Shown here: one piece after another, positions 1-6,895 of the stretch
Numbering within the stretch: the stretch's first letter is position 1
Layout of the letters: the number at the start of each line of letters is the position of its first letter
Origin: Caryophanales bacterium UBA1709
Lineage (GTDB): Bacteria > Bacillota_I > Bacilli_A > RFN20 > UBA1709
Assembly: GCA_002317215.1 (NCBI GenBank)
Contig: DCJD01000003.1
Span: 1-7,774 of the forward strand
Direction: 5' to 3'
Length of the DNA stretch: 7,774 nucleotides
Program-made: the position numbers and the translations under genes
The notes under the pieces: generated by a model
The model's database searches: none
The model's input: the letters and a program-made list of their open reading frames with translations, nothing else
What the model was told of the DNA's origin: nothing

Positions 1-660
<660 letters not shown>

Positions 661-764
661 TATGATTTTATCATTAGTGCTCATACAAAACTTTAAATTT
701 AACTAACTCAAGAATAAATTGTTGTACTATCTAGTTTTGAAAGATTTATCTTTCAATAGAAAAA
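661..764 (+). other. 23S-5S internal transcribed spacer
   Basis: This AT-rich spacer of about 104 nt separates 23S from 5S and contains no tRNA gene. It includes the stretch CTATCTAGTTTTGAAAGA, similar to spacer sequences common in rRNA operons of Bacilli. Within it, 737-744 (TTGAAAGA) and 749-756 (TCTTTCAA) form a perfect 8-bp hairpin with the loop TTTA. The hairpin lies about 9 nt before 5S and is a plausible RNase processing signal for releasing the 5S precursor; that role is inferred. Confidence 0.8.
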
Positions 765-872
<108 letters not shown>

Positions 873-905
873 TTTTTTTATGCTTAAATTAAATATTATT
901 TATCT

Positions 906-911
906 TATAAT
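906..911 (+). promoter_or_regulatory. Candidate -10 element (TATAAT) for the GNAT-like gene
   Basis: A perfect TATAAT lies 7 nt before the ATG at 919, so transcription would start at about 918-919. That would give a leaderless or nearly leaderless mRNA. The -35 region at the right distance (CTTAAA, 883-888) is a poor match. The stretch is AT-rich, so chance occurrence is possible. Confidence 0.4.
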
Positions 912-918
912 ATATAGG

Positions 919-1941
919 ATGGATAATTTATTTTATAAATTATGGTTAAGTGATGAGTTGAAACCTCGTATTACGGAGAACTATTATTTAACATCAAGAG
1001 GGCTTGTTAGTAAGGATGAGAAAAACAAGAATAAATCATCCGTATTTTTAAATATAAATCAATTAGATAATCAAAATTATTACTATTATGAATCTAGTTA
1101 TGATATATATGAGTTAGATTGTAAGGATTATATAAATAATAATTATAAAGAAGAATATGAGGAGATAGATAATGGTGATTTTAAGGCCATTAGCGAGGGA
1201 AACGAAGAGATTATATATATTATTTCATCCTCCAATATTTTTATCTTTGAGCATTCTTTAAATTATCAAAAAATATTAAGTTATCTAATTTATAAATATA
1301 AATTAGATAAAATATACACAAAAGACCATATAAGTTGCTTTTGTAAAGCTATTCATTTTTATTTTTCTGGGACTAAACTTGTTACAACTGATCCATTTAT
1401 TAATGAGATGGTAAGAGAGGGATTAATTGGTGATAAAAAAGATAGTGAGAACTTTAAAAGTGGGATATATAACTATGTACTAAACTATCAAACTTCATTA
1501 TCTTCTTTTCCTTTGTTTATGTTTACTAGAGATAATCTTAAATATAATAATTATCTAGTTGAGATTGATCAAAAAGAGTTTATTAATCTAGTAAGTAATG
1601 TTAGTGAATTTGAGTTTGAGGATAATTATTTAGAATTAAGTGATTATTATAGCTTTAATGGGAAATTCTATAAATGCAAAGTTAATAATGAAGATGTTGG
1701 AATTGTTGCTATAGCAAGAAATGCCACAACTTTTATATATCTTGAATGTTTAGCGATATTTAAGAAATATCGCAAGAAGAAATATAAAGATAAGTTATAT
1801 TCTTCATACTTAATAGAATCTATTAAGTATTTAGCAAATTCTTTCCAAAAGAATGCAATATTAACTACACAAACAGATAAACTAAATTCATTTTATCTTA
1901 AGAATGGATTTAAGATAGTTGGGAAATTTTTCTTTGATTAG
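919..1941 (+). CDS. GNAT-like acetyltransferase with large uncharacterised N-terminal region
   Basis: The predicted protein has 340 residues. Its last 90 or so residues resemble a GNAT acetyltransferase fold: strands around 249-281, then FKKYRKKKYKDKLYSSYL (281-298) where the acetyl-CoA loop and helix belong, and FYLKNGFKIVG (325-335), a typical GNAT motif B ending (compare FYEKLGFK). The usual R/Q-x-x-G-x-G/A pyrophosphate loop has lysines in place of its glycines, so cofactor binding is uncertain. Residues 1-248 match no family I recognise; they are acidic and rich in Tyr and Asn. An ATG at 880 is open in frame but abuts the 5S T tract, so I prefer 919. That ATG has only AGG touching it as a ribosome site, which fits leaderless translation from the -10 at 906. 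Codon use (more GAG, AGG, CGT, TTG) differs somewhat from its neighbours, which may reflect different ancestry. It is a cytoplasmic protein of unknown substrate. Confidence 0.72.
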   Translation: MDNLFYKLWLSDELKPRITENYYLTSRGLVSKDEKNKNKSSVFLNINQLDNQNYYYYESSYDIYELDCKDYINNNYKEEYEEIDNGDFKAISEGNEEIIYIISSSNIFIFEHSLNYQKILSYLIYKYKLDKIYTKDHISCFCKAIHFYFSGTKLVTTDPFINEMVREGLIGDKKDSENFKSGIYNYVLNYQTSLSSFPLFMFTRDNLKYNNYLVEIDQKEFINLVSNVSEFEFEDNYLELSDYYSFNGKFYKCKVNNEDVGIVAIARNATTFIYLECLAIFKKYRKKKYKDKLYSSYLIESIKYLANSFQKNAILTTQTDKLNSFYLKNGFKIVGKFFFD

Positions 1942-1943
1942 TG

Positions 1944-1952
1944 TGGTATAAT
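1944..1952 (+). promoter_or_regulatory. Extended -10 promoter before the CPBP protease gene
   Basis: TGGTATAAT (1944-1952) is a perfect extended -10 (TGn plus TATAAT) just after the upstream stop codon. No good -35 lies 17 bp upstream, which extended -10 promoters can tolerate. Predicted initiation near 1959 leaves a leader of only about 10 nt and would cut into the ribosome site at 1957-1964. Confidence 0.5.
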
Positions 1953-1969
1953 AATAGAGGTGATAAATT

Positions 1970-3052
1970 ATGACAAATTACGGATATAATGAGTTTGAAG
2001 AAGATAAAAAAGAGATACTTGATGATACTCCTTCTCCAAAACAAACAAAAATTGGTGTCTGGATGGGAATAGGTTATTTAACATTATTTTCCTATATTCC
2101 ATACATTATACTAAGCATATTTTGGGTTGCTACAACAGCTACACAAGATAATATTCAATCAACAATAGCTCAATTGATATCTGGTGGGGTTTGTCTTGGT
2201 GTAATGATTCATGCTTGTAAAGACAAACTTAAGTTTATGGCTAAAGGATTTAGACCAGAAACAGTACTAACTTGTATTGGGTTTGCTGTTGCGGCATATG
2301 TACTTGTAATTGTTTTATCGGTTATGGATATGTCATTATTTGGCGAATCAGAAACTAATGCTAACCAACAATCAATTAATGAACTATATGAACAAGCACC
2401 GATACTTGCAATCTTATTAACTTGTGTTTTAGCTCCTTTAATTGAAGAAGCAATATTTAGATATTTTATATTTAAACCAATAGCAAAACATAATGTAGTA
2501 CTAGGTTTTATAGTAAGTGCTGTTACATTTGGTTTAATTCATATGTTATCAACATTCTTAGAATTTATGGATACTCATGATACCGCTGTTTTATTTAATG
2601 ATTTAAGAAGTTTAGTAATATATGTTGCTTGTGGTTGTGTATTTACATATGCATATCATAAAACAAAGATGTTAATATGTCCTATATTGGCCCATTGTTT
2701 CTATAATTCATTTGCAACTTTAATTGCTTTATCAGCATTAACTTCAATACCTGCTAAAATAACTAATATTGAAACATATGATAATGGATTTAATTTCCAA
2801 ATTGAATTAAATGATACATATACTGATATTAGTATTGATAATATAACAATATATTATAGTAAATATGAAGATGATATTGAGAATAATAAGTTAGATTATT
2901 ATTTAAGAGATGAAGTTTATTATGTCGAAAACTTAGAATCACGTAATAAGGTATATATAAATGTAGAATATTCATATTATGCAACTACTAATGACACAGA
3001 AAAAACAAAAGAAGAGGTTATAACATATGTATACACCATCCAAAGTAGATAG
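1970..3052 (+). CDS. CPBP-family (CAAX/Abi) intramembrane metalloprotease with C-terminal extension
   Basis: This is a membrane protein of 360 residues. It has hydrophobic segments near 29-53, 62-82, 97-118, 144-167, 176-198, 210-230 and 235-258. The family's three catalytic motifs are intact: EExxxR (E159, E160, R164), FxxxH (F187, H191) and HxxxN (H242, N246). Members are glutamate/metal-type intramembrane proteases related to Rce1, and several act in bacteriocin self-immunity or signal processing; the substrate here is unknown. The cytoplasmic-looking N-terminus is acidic. Residues about 262-360 form a hydrophilic, strand-rich tail (ITNIETYDNGFNFQIEL, then VYINVEYSYYATT) that looks like an Ig/fibronectin-III-like domain and is not part of the usual fold. 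Start choice is firm: GAGGTGAT (1957-1964) is an 8-nt match to the anti-SD, 5 nt from ATG. The gene overlaps the next one by 26 nt, implying co-translation. Confidence 0.9.
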   Translation: MTNYGYNEFEEDKKEILDDTPSPKQTKIGVWMGIGYLTLFSYIPYIILSIFWVATTATQDNIQSTIAQLISGGVCLGVMIHACKDKLKFMAKGFRPETVLTCIGFAVAAYVLVIVLSVMDMSLFGESETNANQQSINELYEQAPILAILLTCVLAPLIEEAIFRYFIFKPIAKHNVVLGFIVSAVTFGLIHMLSTFLEFMDTHDTAVLFNDLRSLVIYVACGCVFTYAYHKTKMLICPILAHCFYNSFATLIALSALTSIPAKITNIETYDNGFNFQIELNDTYTDISIDNITIYYSKYEDDIENNKLDYYLRDEVYYVENLESRNKVYINVEYSYYATTNDTEKTKEEVITYVYTIQSR

Positions 3053-3779
3053 AGACTTATCTTTTCTAACCACAAATTATATTGCACATCGTGGTTATTA
3101 TGAGAATAACACCGATCATCCAGAAAACTCTATGAACGCTTTTAAAAGAGCATTAGATAATAATTTTGGTATTGAGTTTGATTTACAAATGACTAAGGAT
3201 GATAAAATTGTTATTTTCCATGATGATGATATGGAAAGAATGACTGGTATTAAAGGTAGAATTTGTGATTTCACATACCAACAGTTACTTAAAATAGATT
3301 TAATAGGTAGTAAAGAAAAGATCCCTCTTTTTGAAGATTTTGTTAAATTAGTAAATGGTAAAGTTCCTTTAATTATCGAAATTAAAAGCTGTAAAGATAC
3401 TAATCAAAAACTAGTAGATAAATTAGTTGATATGCTTCATAAATATCCAAAGAAAAATTATGGAGTATATAGTTTTGATCCAAGAGTAGTAAGAATGGTA
3501 TATAAAAAAGATCCATCTATTATTAGAGGTTTATTAACAATGTATTATGATAATAAATATAGTTTTTTAACTAGATTTGTATGTAATAACTTATTATCTA
3601 TTAATATAGCTAAACCAGATTTCTTAAGTAGTGATACTTCATTTAGACCAAAGAAATATAATAAGTGGAAAAAACATAGTCCAATCATTACATGGACCAT
3701 AAGATCTAAAGAACAAGAAAAAGAGTGTTTAAGTTATTTTGATAATGTCATATTTGAACGTTATAATCCAAAGGAGTAA
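3027..3779 (+). CDS. Glycerophosphodiester phosphodiesterase
   Basis: This 250-residue cytoplasmic enzyme would hydrolyse glycerophosphodiesters, from phospholipid or teichoic-type headgroups, to glycerol-3-phosphate and an alcohol. The GDPD/PI-PLC TIM-barrel signature is complete near the N-terminus. It has the catalytic HRG (H21, R22), PENS (32-35), the metal ligands in IEFDLQMTKD (E50, D52) and the second catalytic histidine in IFHDDD (H65). LIIEIKS near residue 115 supplies the later acidic metal ligand strand. There is no signal peptide or membrane segment, and the length matches bacterial UgpQ-type enzymes. ATG 3027 has GAGGT at 3014-3018, 8 nt upstream, and lies inside the end of the protease gene, so it is probably translated as part of that operon. 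Thioredoxin follows after 4 nt. Confidence 0.93.
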   Translation: MYTPSKVDRDLSFLTTNYIAHRGYYENNTDHPENSMNAFKRALDNNFGIEFDLQMTKDDKIVIFHDDDMERMTGIKGRICDFTYQQLLKIDLIGSKEKIPLFEDFVKLVNGKVPLIIEIKSCKDTNQKLVDKLVDMLHKYPKKNYGVYSFDPRVVRMVYKKDPSIIRGLLTMYYDNKYSFLTRFVCNNLLSINIAKPDFLSSDTSFRPKKYNKWKKHSPIITWTIRSKEQEKECLSYFDNVIFERYNPKE

Positions 3780-3783
3780 AACA

Positions 3784-4089
3784 ATGGTAAAAGAAATACA
3801 TAGTCAAGAAGAATTAAATAATATCAATAAAGGAGTAGTTGTAGTTGATTGCTATGCCTTGTGGTGTGGACCATGTAAAATGTTAGCACCTATTATTGAA
3901 GAATTATCAGAATCAACATCATATTCATTCTATAAAGTAGATGTAGATAATGCTAATGATATTGCTAATAATTATCAAATCTTTTCTATCCCAACTCTAT
4001 TAATATTTAAAGATAATAAATTAATTGATAAATTAGTTGGTTTTAGACCTAAAGATGCCTTATTACAATATTTAAACAATATTAAATAA
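3784..4089 (+). CDS. trxA: Thioredoxin
   Basis: This 101-residue thioredoxin reduces protein disulfides in the cytoplasm, normally with thioredoxin reductase, which is not in this window. The active site is WCGPC (W27-C31). The buried aspartate D22 and cis-proline P70 in SIPTLLIF are both present, and the length is typical of TrxA. The pre-active-site strand reads VVDCYALWCGPC instead of the common VDFWAxWCGPC, so there is an extra cysteine (C23) five residues before the redox pair. ATG 3784 is preferred because AAAGGAG (3770-3776) precedes it by 7 nt; an in-frame TTG at 3739 would place 15 extra residues inside the upstream gene without a ribosome site. It is the last protein gene of the protease-GDPD-thioredoxin cluster and has no obvious terminator of its own before the tRNA. 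Confidence 0.95.
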   Translation: MVKEIHSQEELNNINKGVVVVDCYALWCGPCKMLAPIIEELSESTSYSFYKVDVDNANDIANNYQIFSIPTLLIFKDNKLIDKLVGFRPKDALLQYLNNIK

Positions 4090-4092
4090 AAC

Positions 4093-4121
4093 TTGAATAA
4101 GCATAAGTATTTGTTTATAAT
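4093..4121 (+). promoter_or_regulatory. Sigma-A-type promoter of tRNA-Gly
   Basis: TTGAAT (4093-4098) and TATAAT (4116-4121) are separated by exactly 17 bp, the best promoter in the window. Initiation near 4128 gives a 5' leader of about 11 nt before the mature tRNA. Confidence 0.82.
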
Positions 4122-4132
4122 ATTTATGCTTA
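4098..4132. repeat. Inverted repeat flanking the tRNA promoter -10
   Basis: TAAGCATAA (4098-4106) and TTATGCTTA (4124-4132) are perfect 9-bp inverted arms separated by 17 bp. They straddle the promoter spacer, the -10 element and the predicted transcription start. The element could be an operator or a weak hairpin at the end of the thioredoxin transcript; no T tract follows, so it is not a convincing terminator. Confidence 0.6.
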
Positions 4133-4138
4133 AAAAGT

Positions 4139-4212
4139 GCAGATGTAGTTCAGTGGTAGAACATAACCTTGCCAAGGTTACTATGCGAGTTCGATTCTCG
4201 TCATCTGCTCCA
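4139..4212 (+). tRNA. tRNA-Gly (anticodon GCC), CCA encoded
   Basis: A complete 74-nt cloverleaf can be folded. The acceptor stem is 4139-4145 with 4202-4208; the D stem is GTTC/GAAC at 4148-4151 and 4159-4162. The anticodon stem is TAACC/GGTTA around the loop TTGCCAA, with anticodon GCC at 4171-4173. The T stem is 4185-4189 with 4197-4201 around TTCGATT, with one G-T pair. The discriminator is T4209 and CCA is encoded at 4210-4212. It reads GGC/GGT glycine codons. It is a single tRNA gene with its own promoter upstream and a terminator 14 nt downstream. Confidence 0.97.
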
Positions 4213-4225
4213 AATTTTAGAAATT

Positions 4226-4260
4226 AAGGTTTGATATTAATATCAAACCTTTTTATTTTA
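4226..4260 (+). terminator. Intrinsic terminator after tRNA-Gly
   Basis: A perfect 26-bp palindrome (4226-4251), whose arms begin AAGGTTTGAT and end ATCAAACCTT, is followed by TTTT-A-TTTT. It should end transcripts of the tRNA and any read-through from the upstream protein cluster. There is no comparable T run on the minus strand, so it acts mainly in the + direction. Confidence 0.9.
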
Positions 4261-4268
4261 TATATGTA

Positions 4269-4284
4269 GATTATAGGTATAATC
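4269..4284 (+). promoter_or_regulatory. Candidate promoter (-10) for the six-pass membrane protein
   Basis: TATAAT at 4278-4283 lies about 30 nt before the ATG at 4314 and leaves room for the ribosome site. The element sits in a small palindrome, GATTATA-GG-TATAATC (4269-4284). The -35 region falls in the T tract of the preceding terminator and is weak. Confidence 0.5.
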
Positions 4285-4313
4285 TAGTAGAATATTAGAT
4301 AGAGGAATTGATT

Positions 4314-4946
4314 ATGAAAAACAAAATTGAAACCATCTTACATTATTTAATTATTATTACTACAACATTAGCAATTGGATCATATTTTATCCCATCTTTT
4401 AATTCTTTAGGAGGTAATGGAATAGAATGCTTTAAATACTTTACAACCGATTCTAATGTATTAGCTATATTAGCATCCCTTTTCTGTCTAATTAGTAAAT
4501 ATAAAAATAAAGAATATAAATGGGTTAAAGTATTTCAATTTATAGCAACTATATCAGTAACACTTACTTTCTTAACAGTAGTATTCTTCTTAAGTCCAAT
4601 GAACGCTATTAAAGATGGCATTAAGGGATACTTCTTATTCTTTAGTAATGAAATATTTGTCCTTCATTTTTCAACCCCAGTATTAAGCATTATTGCCTTA
4701 TTACTATCTAATAATAAATATAATAAGAATATATGTTTATATTCATTATTACCAACCTTACTATATTCCATTATATATTTAATAAATGTTGCTATTATTG
4801 GCATATGGAATGATTGGTATGGATTTACATTTGGTGGACAATATAATCTAATACCTATAGTATTATTAGTTATGTATGGATTTACATATCTAATAGCATT
4901 TATAGAATATAAAATTAATAATAAGATAGTAACAAAAATCTCCTAA
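4314..4946 (+). CDS. Six-pass integral membrane protein, Pr6Pr/FAR-17a-like
   Basis: The protein has 210 residues and six hydrophobic segments near 10-28, 43-62, 73-95, 110-131, 140-163 and 178-199. Several landmarks resemble the Pr6Pr/FAR-17a/AIG1-like group: FKYFTTDSN (40-48) before the second segment, EIFVLHFSTPVLSII (113-127) with H118, and LLPTLLYSIIYLINV (145-159) followed by a WNDWYGF loop. Related eukaryotic AIG1-type proteins are lipid hydrolases with a Thr/His pair, but I cannot say this one is enzymatic. Start: AGAGGA at 4301-4306 is 7 nt from ATG 4314; an in-frame TTG at 4308 is too close to that site. It is transcribed alone, converging on the histidine kinase gene, and its stop codon lies in the shared terminator stem. 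Confidence 0.75.
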   Translation: MKNKIETILHYLIIITTTLAIGSYFIPSFNSLGGNGIECFKYFTTDSNVLAILASLFCLISKYKNKEYKWVKVFQFIATISVTLTFLTVVFFLSPMNAIKDGIKGYFLFFSNEIFVLHFSTPVLSIIALLLSNNKYNKNICLYSLLPTLLYSIIYLINVAIIGIWNDWYGFTFGGQYNLIPIVLLVMYGFTYLIAFIEYKINNKIVTKIS

Positions 4947-4962
4947 TTATAAGGAGATTTTT
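4934..4962. terminator. Bidirectional terminator between convergent genes
   Basis: AAAAATCTCCT (4934-4944) and AGGAGATTTTT (4952-4962) form an 11-bp stem with a 7-nt loop and carry T5 at the 3' side on both strands. It overlaps the final codons and stop of the + gene and the stop codon of the minus-strand kinase, whose stops are only 14 nt apart. Confidence 0.92.
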
Positions 4963-6148
4963 AATATTCTATTTCGATATAGAAGATCTTATTTTCACTA
5001 TATATATTTAATTCACAATGGATTAGTTTTACTATCTCATTTAGTAAAGATAATCCAATCCCATATCCTTCAGTATTGACTCTTGATTTATTATCTCGAT
5101 AAAATCTATCAGTTAGATGCATAAGATTACCATCTTCTAAATCACAATCATTACTAGCGATTAGTTTTATATGATTCTTAGTACTATATAGTTTTAAATT
5201 AAAGAATTCTTTGGCATATTTATTAGCGTTATCAAATATAACAGATAACGCTTGAGAGATAATCTTAGGATCACTATTAACTTTAATATCTTTTTCTATA
5301 TCAATATTAATTTTAATATTGTTATTTTGAAAATTAACTTTAAAGTTATCAACTATCTCATTTGTTAAATTAGATAAATTAAATTCTCCAAAGACTACTT
5401 TTTCAACTTCACCAAGTTTTGCTAGTAAAGTTAAATCCTTAACCATATGATTCATCTTATCTATTTGTTTGCTAATATTAGCACTATATTCACTTTCACC
5501 ATTATTAATCTCTATTAATTCATTATTAGCACTAATAATAGTTAAAGGAGTCTTTAATTCATGACTAGCATTAGTGATGAATTGCTTTTGTTTTTCATAA
5601 CTATCTTTAACGGGCTTTAAAACTTTATTTGATGCTAAACGAATTAATAGATAAGTAATACCAAGTCCTATTATATATATCATTAAAGATAGTAGAGCTA
5701 ATCTTTTCATATTATGAAAACTTCTTTCACAATTTAAAAATACAATAGTTTTACTATCTTTATTTACTACAAATCTATAATTACCTATATATCCTTTAGT
5801 AATATTACTTTCTAATACTGATTCAGTATATAGTTTTGCTTTCTCAAATGTTGCAACACTATTATTTAAATCATATTCATATTGGCCTTGGGTTGAATAA
5901 TCAACTGTAAAATATCTAGTATCAAATCTTGCTTCTTCCCCTAGGAATACATCATCTATTTTATTAGTATCGGTTGGAGGGACTGGTATATTACCATTAT
6001 TTTCTAATATTAACTCAGCAGTCTTAGTACTATCTTTTATTTCTTTTACAATATTAATAGTATTTAAACCAAGCAAAAGAACTAAAAAAACTGCTCCAAT
6101 AGAAAGCATAGCAACTTTAATAAATTTCTTTCTTGCCTTTTCAAACAT
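4961..6148 (-). CDS. Membrane sensor histidine kinase of a two-component system
   Basis: This is a 395-residue kinase. TM1 is about 12-34, an extracellular sensor spans about 35-147, and TM2 is about 149-170. A short linker leads to the dimerisation/phosphoacceptor helix with ITNASHELKTPLTII (191-205; H196) and the ATPase domain. The N-box is VIFDNANKY (N307), and the ATP lid ends in GYGIGLSLL (361-369). The usual G1 motif DxGxG is replaced by ASNDCDLEDG (331-340), a degeneracy also seen in other Firmicute kinases. The sensor pattern RYFTV... GYIGNYRFVV...TIVFLNCER (78-142), followed by SYEKQKQFIT, is familiar from a common Firmicute kinase group whose ligand I do not know. The gene starts 1 nt after the response-regulator stop (TAA-T-ATG) with only a weak ribosome site, so translational coupling is likely. 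Confidence 0.93.
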   Translation of the reverse strand: MFEKARKKFIKVAMLSIGAVFLVLLLGLNTINIVKEIKDSTKTAELILENNGNIPVPPTDTNKIDDVFLGEEARFDTRYFTVDYSTQGQYEYDLNNSVATFEKAKLYTESVLESNITKGYIGNYRFVVNKDSKTIVFLNCERSFHNMKRLALLSLMIYIIGLGITYLLIRLASNKVLKPVKDSYEKQKQFITNASHELKTPLTIISANNELIEINNGESEYSANISKQIDKMNHMVKDLTLLAKLGEVEKVVFGEFNLSNLTNEIVDNFKVNFQNNNIKINIDIEKDIKVNSDPKIISQALSVIFDNANKYAKEFFNLKLYSTKNHIKLIASNDCDLEDGNLMHLTDRFYRDNKSRVNTEGYGIGLSLLNEIVKLIHCELNIYSENKIFYIEIEY

Positions 6149-6149
6149 A

Positions 6150-6818
6150 TTACTTAATTAATATACGATACCCTTTTCCTCTATTCGCATCAATTACTAT
6201 ATTACTATCAATACTACTTAACTTTTTTCTTAGATTACTAATAAATACCCATAATACTGTTATATAGGCATATGTATCACTATCCCATACATCATTAAAT
6301 ATTTTCTCACTAGTAATATATTTATCGTTATTTCTAACTAGATATTCTAATAATTGGTATTCTTTTCTAGTTAATACTATCTCCTTATCATTATTAGATA
6401 TCTTATAATTATTCGAATCTAATGTAGTATTACCAAACTTACTAATATCAATAACTCTAGTAGATCTTTTAGTTAAGGCTTTAATTCTAACTACTAATTC
6501 TTTAATTTGGAAAGGTTTAGTTAGATAATCATCTGCTCCAGCATCAAAACCTGTTATCTTATCTTCTAATTCTGATTTAGCTGTTAATAACAATACTGGT
6601 GTTTGATTATTATCTTCCCTTATTCTTTTTAATGTAGATATCCCATCTAAATAAGGCATCATTATATCCATAACTATACAATCATATTCATGCTTTTTAA
6701 TCCATTCTAAAGCTTCTAGTCCATTAAACGCACTATCAACTTCATAATTAGATAGTTCCAATACCTTCTTTAATGTCTTATTTAAATCTATCTCATCTTC
6801 AACTAATAATATTTTCAT
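6150..6818 (-). CDS. OmpR/PhoB-family response regulator
   Basis: This 222-residue transcription factor is the partner of the adjacent kinase. The receiver domain (1-120) has the acidic pair E7/D8, phosphoacceptor D51 (VMDIMMP), switch T79 (LLLTA) and K101 (YLTKPF), all intact. The C-terminal winged helix (about 128-222) has LTRKEYQLLEYLVRN and FISNLRKKL, then the wing NRGKGYRI, typical of OmpR/PhoB DNA-binding domains. It is first in the minus-strand operon. ATG 6818 has AAGAG only 1 nt upstream and a possible -10 at 6833-6838, so its mRNA leader would be very short. Two copies of TTTAACTTAAA lie just upstream and are candidate self-regulated sites, since this family often binds repeated half-sites near the -35 region. 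Confidence 0.96.
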   Translation of the reverse strand: MKILLVEDEIDLNKTLKKVLELSNYEVDSAFNGLEALEWIKKHEYDCIVMDIMMPYLDGISTLKRIREDNNQTPVLLLTAKSELEDKITGFDAGADDYLTKPFQIKELVVRIKALTKRSTRVIDISKFGNTTLDSNNYKISNNDKEIVLTRKEYQLLEYLVRNNDKYITSEKIFNDVWDSDTYAYITVLWVFISNLRKKLSSIDSNIVIDANRGKGYRILIK

Positions 6819-6829
6819 ACTCTTATTTT

Positions 6830-6838
6830 ACTATAATA
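6830..6838 (-). promoter_or_regulatory. Candidate -10 for the response regulator/kinase operon
   Basis: On the minus strand this reads TATTATAGT, offering TATTAT (6838-6833) or TATAGT (6835-6830) as the -10. The left operator arm begins at 6840, directly upstream on that strand, covering the spacer and -35 region. No clear -35 is present, as expected for an activator-dependent promoter. Activation itself is inferred. Confidence 0.45.
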
Positions 6839-6839
6839 A

Positions 6840-6893
6840 CTTTAATTTAACTTAAATTTTCATTATTTTCATCTTCTTTAACTTAAATTAAAG
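6840..6893. repeat. Large inverted repeat in divergent promoter, two TTTAACTTAAA boxes
   Basis: CTTTAATTTAACTTAAA (6840-6856) and TTTAACTTAAATTAAAG (6877-6893) are 17-bp inverted arms with one mismatch, 20 bp apart. Each arm contains the same palindrome TTTAACTTAAA (6846-6856 and 6877-6887). The shared 13-mer TTTAACTTAAATT is repeated at a 31-bp interval, about three helical turns, which would place bound dimers on the same face. It lies between the response regulator and the VTC-like gene and probably serves both; the binder is most simply the adjacent regulator. Confidence 0.7.
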
Positions 6894-6895
6894 TC

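Noticed and set aside
880..918. Upstream ATG extending the GNAT-like protein by 13 residues
   Set aside because: The ATG touches the T tract ending 5S and lies before the candidate -10 at 906. There is no independent ribosome site, and the added residues look like translated AT-rich spacer.
3739..3783. TTG start extending thioredoxin by 15 residues
   Set aside because: It overlaps the end of the phosphodiesterase gene. AAAGGAG sits correctly for ATG 3784, and 101 residues is the normal thioredoxin size.
3975..4175. Minus-strand open frame of 66 codons across the thioredoxin end and tRNA
   Set aside because: It is antisense to thioredoxin and runs into the tRNA cloverleaf, with no protein-like features or start signals.
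4308..4313. TTG start two codons before the six-pass membrane protein
   Set aside because: It is only 1 nt from the AGAGGA ribosome site, while ATG 4314 has normal spacing.
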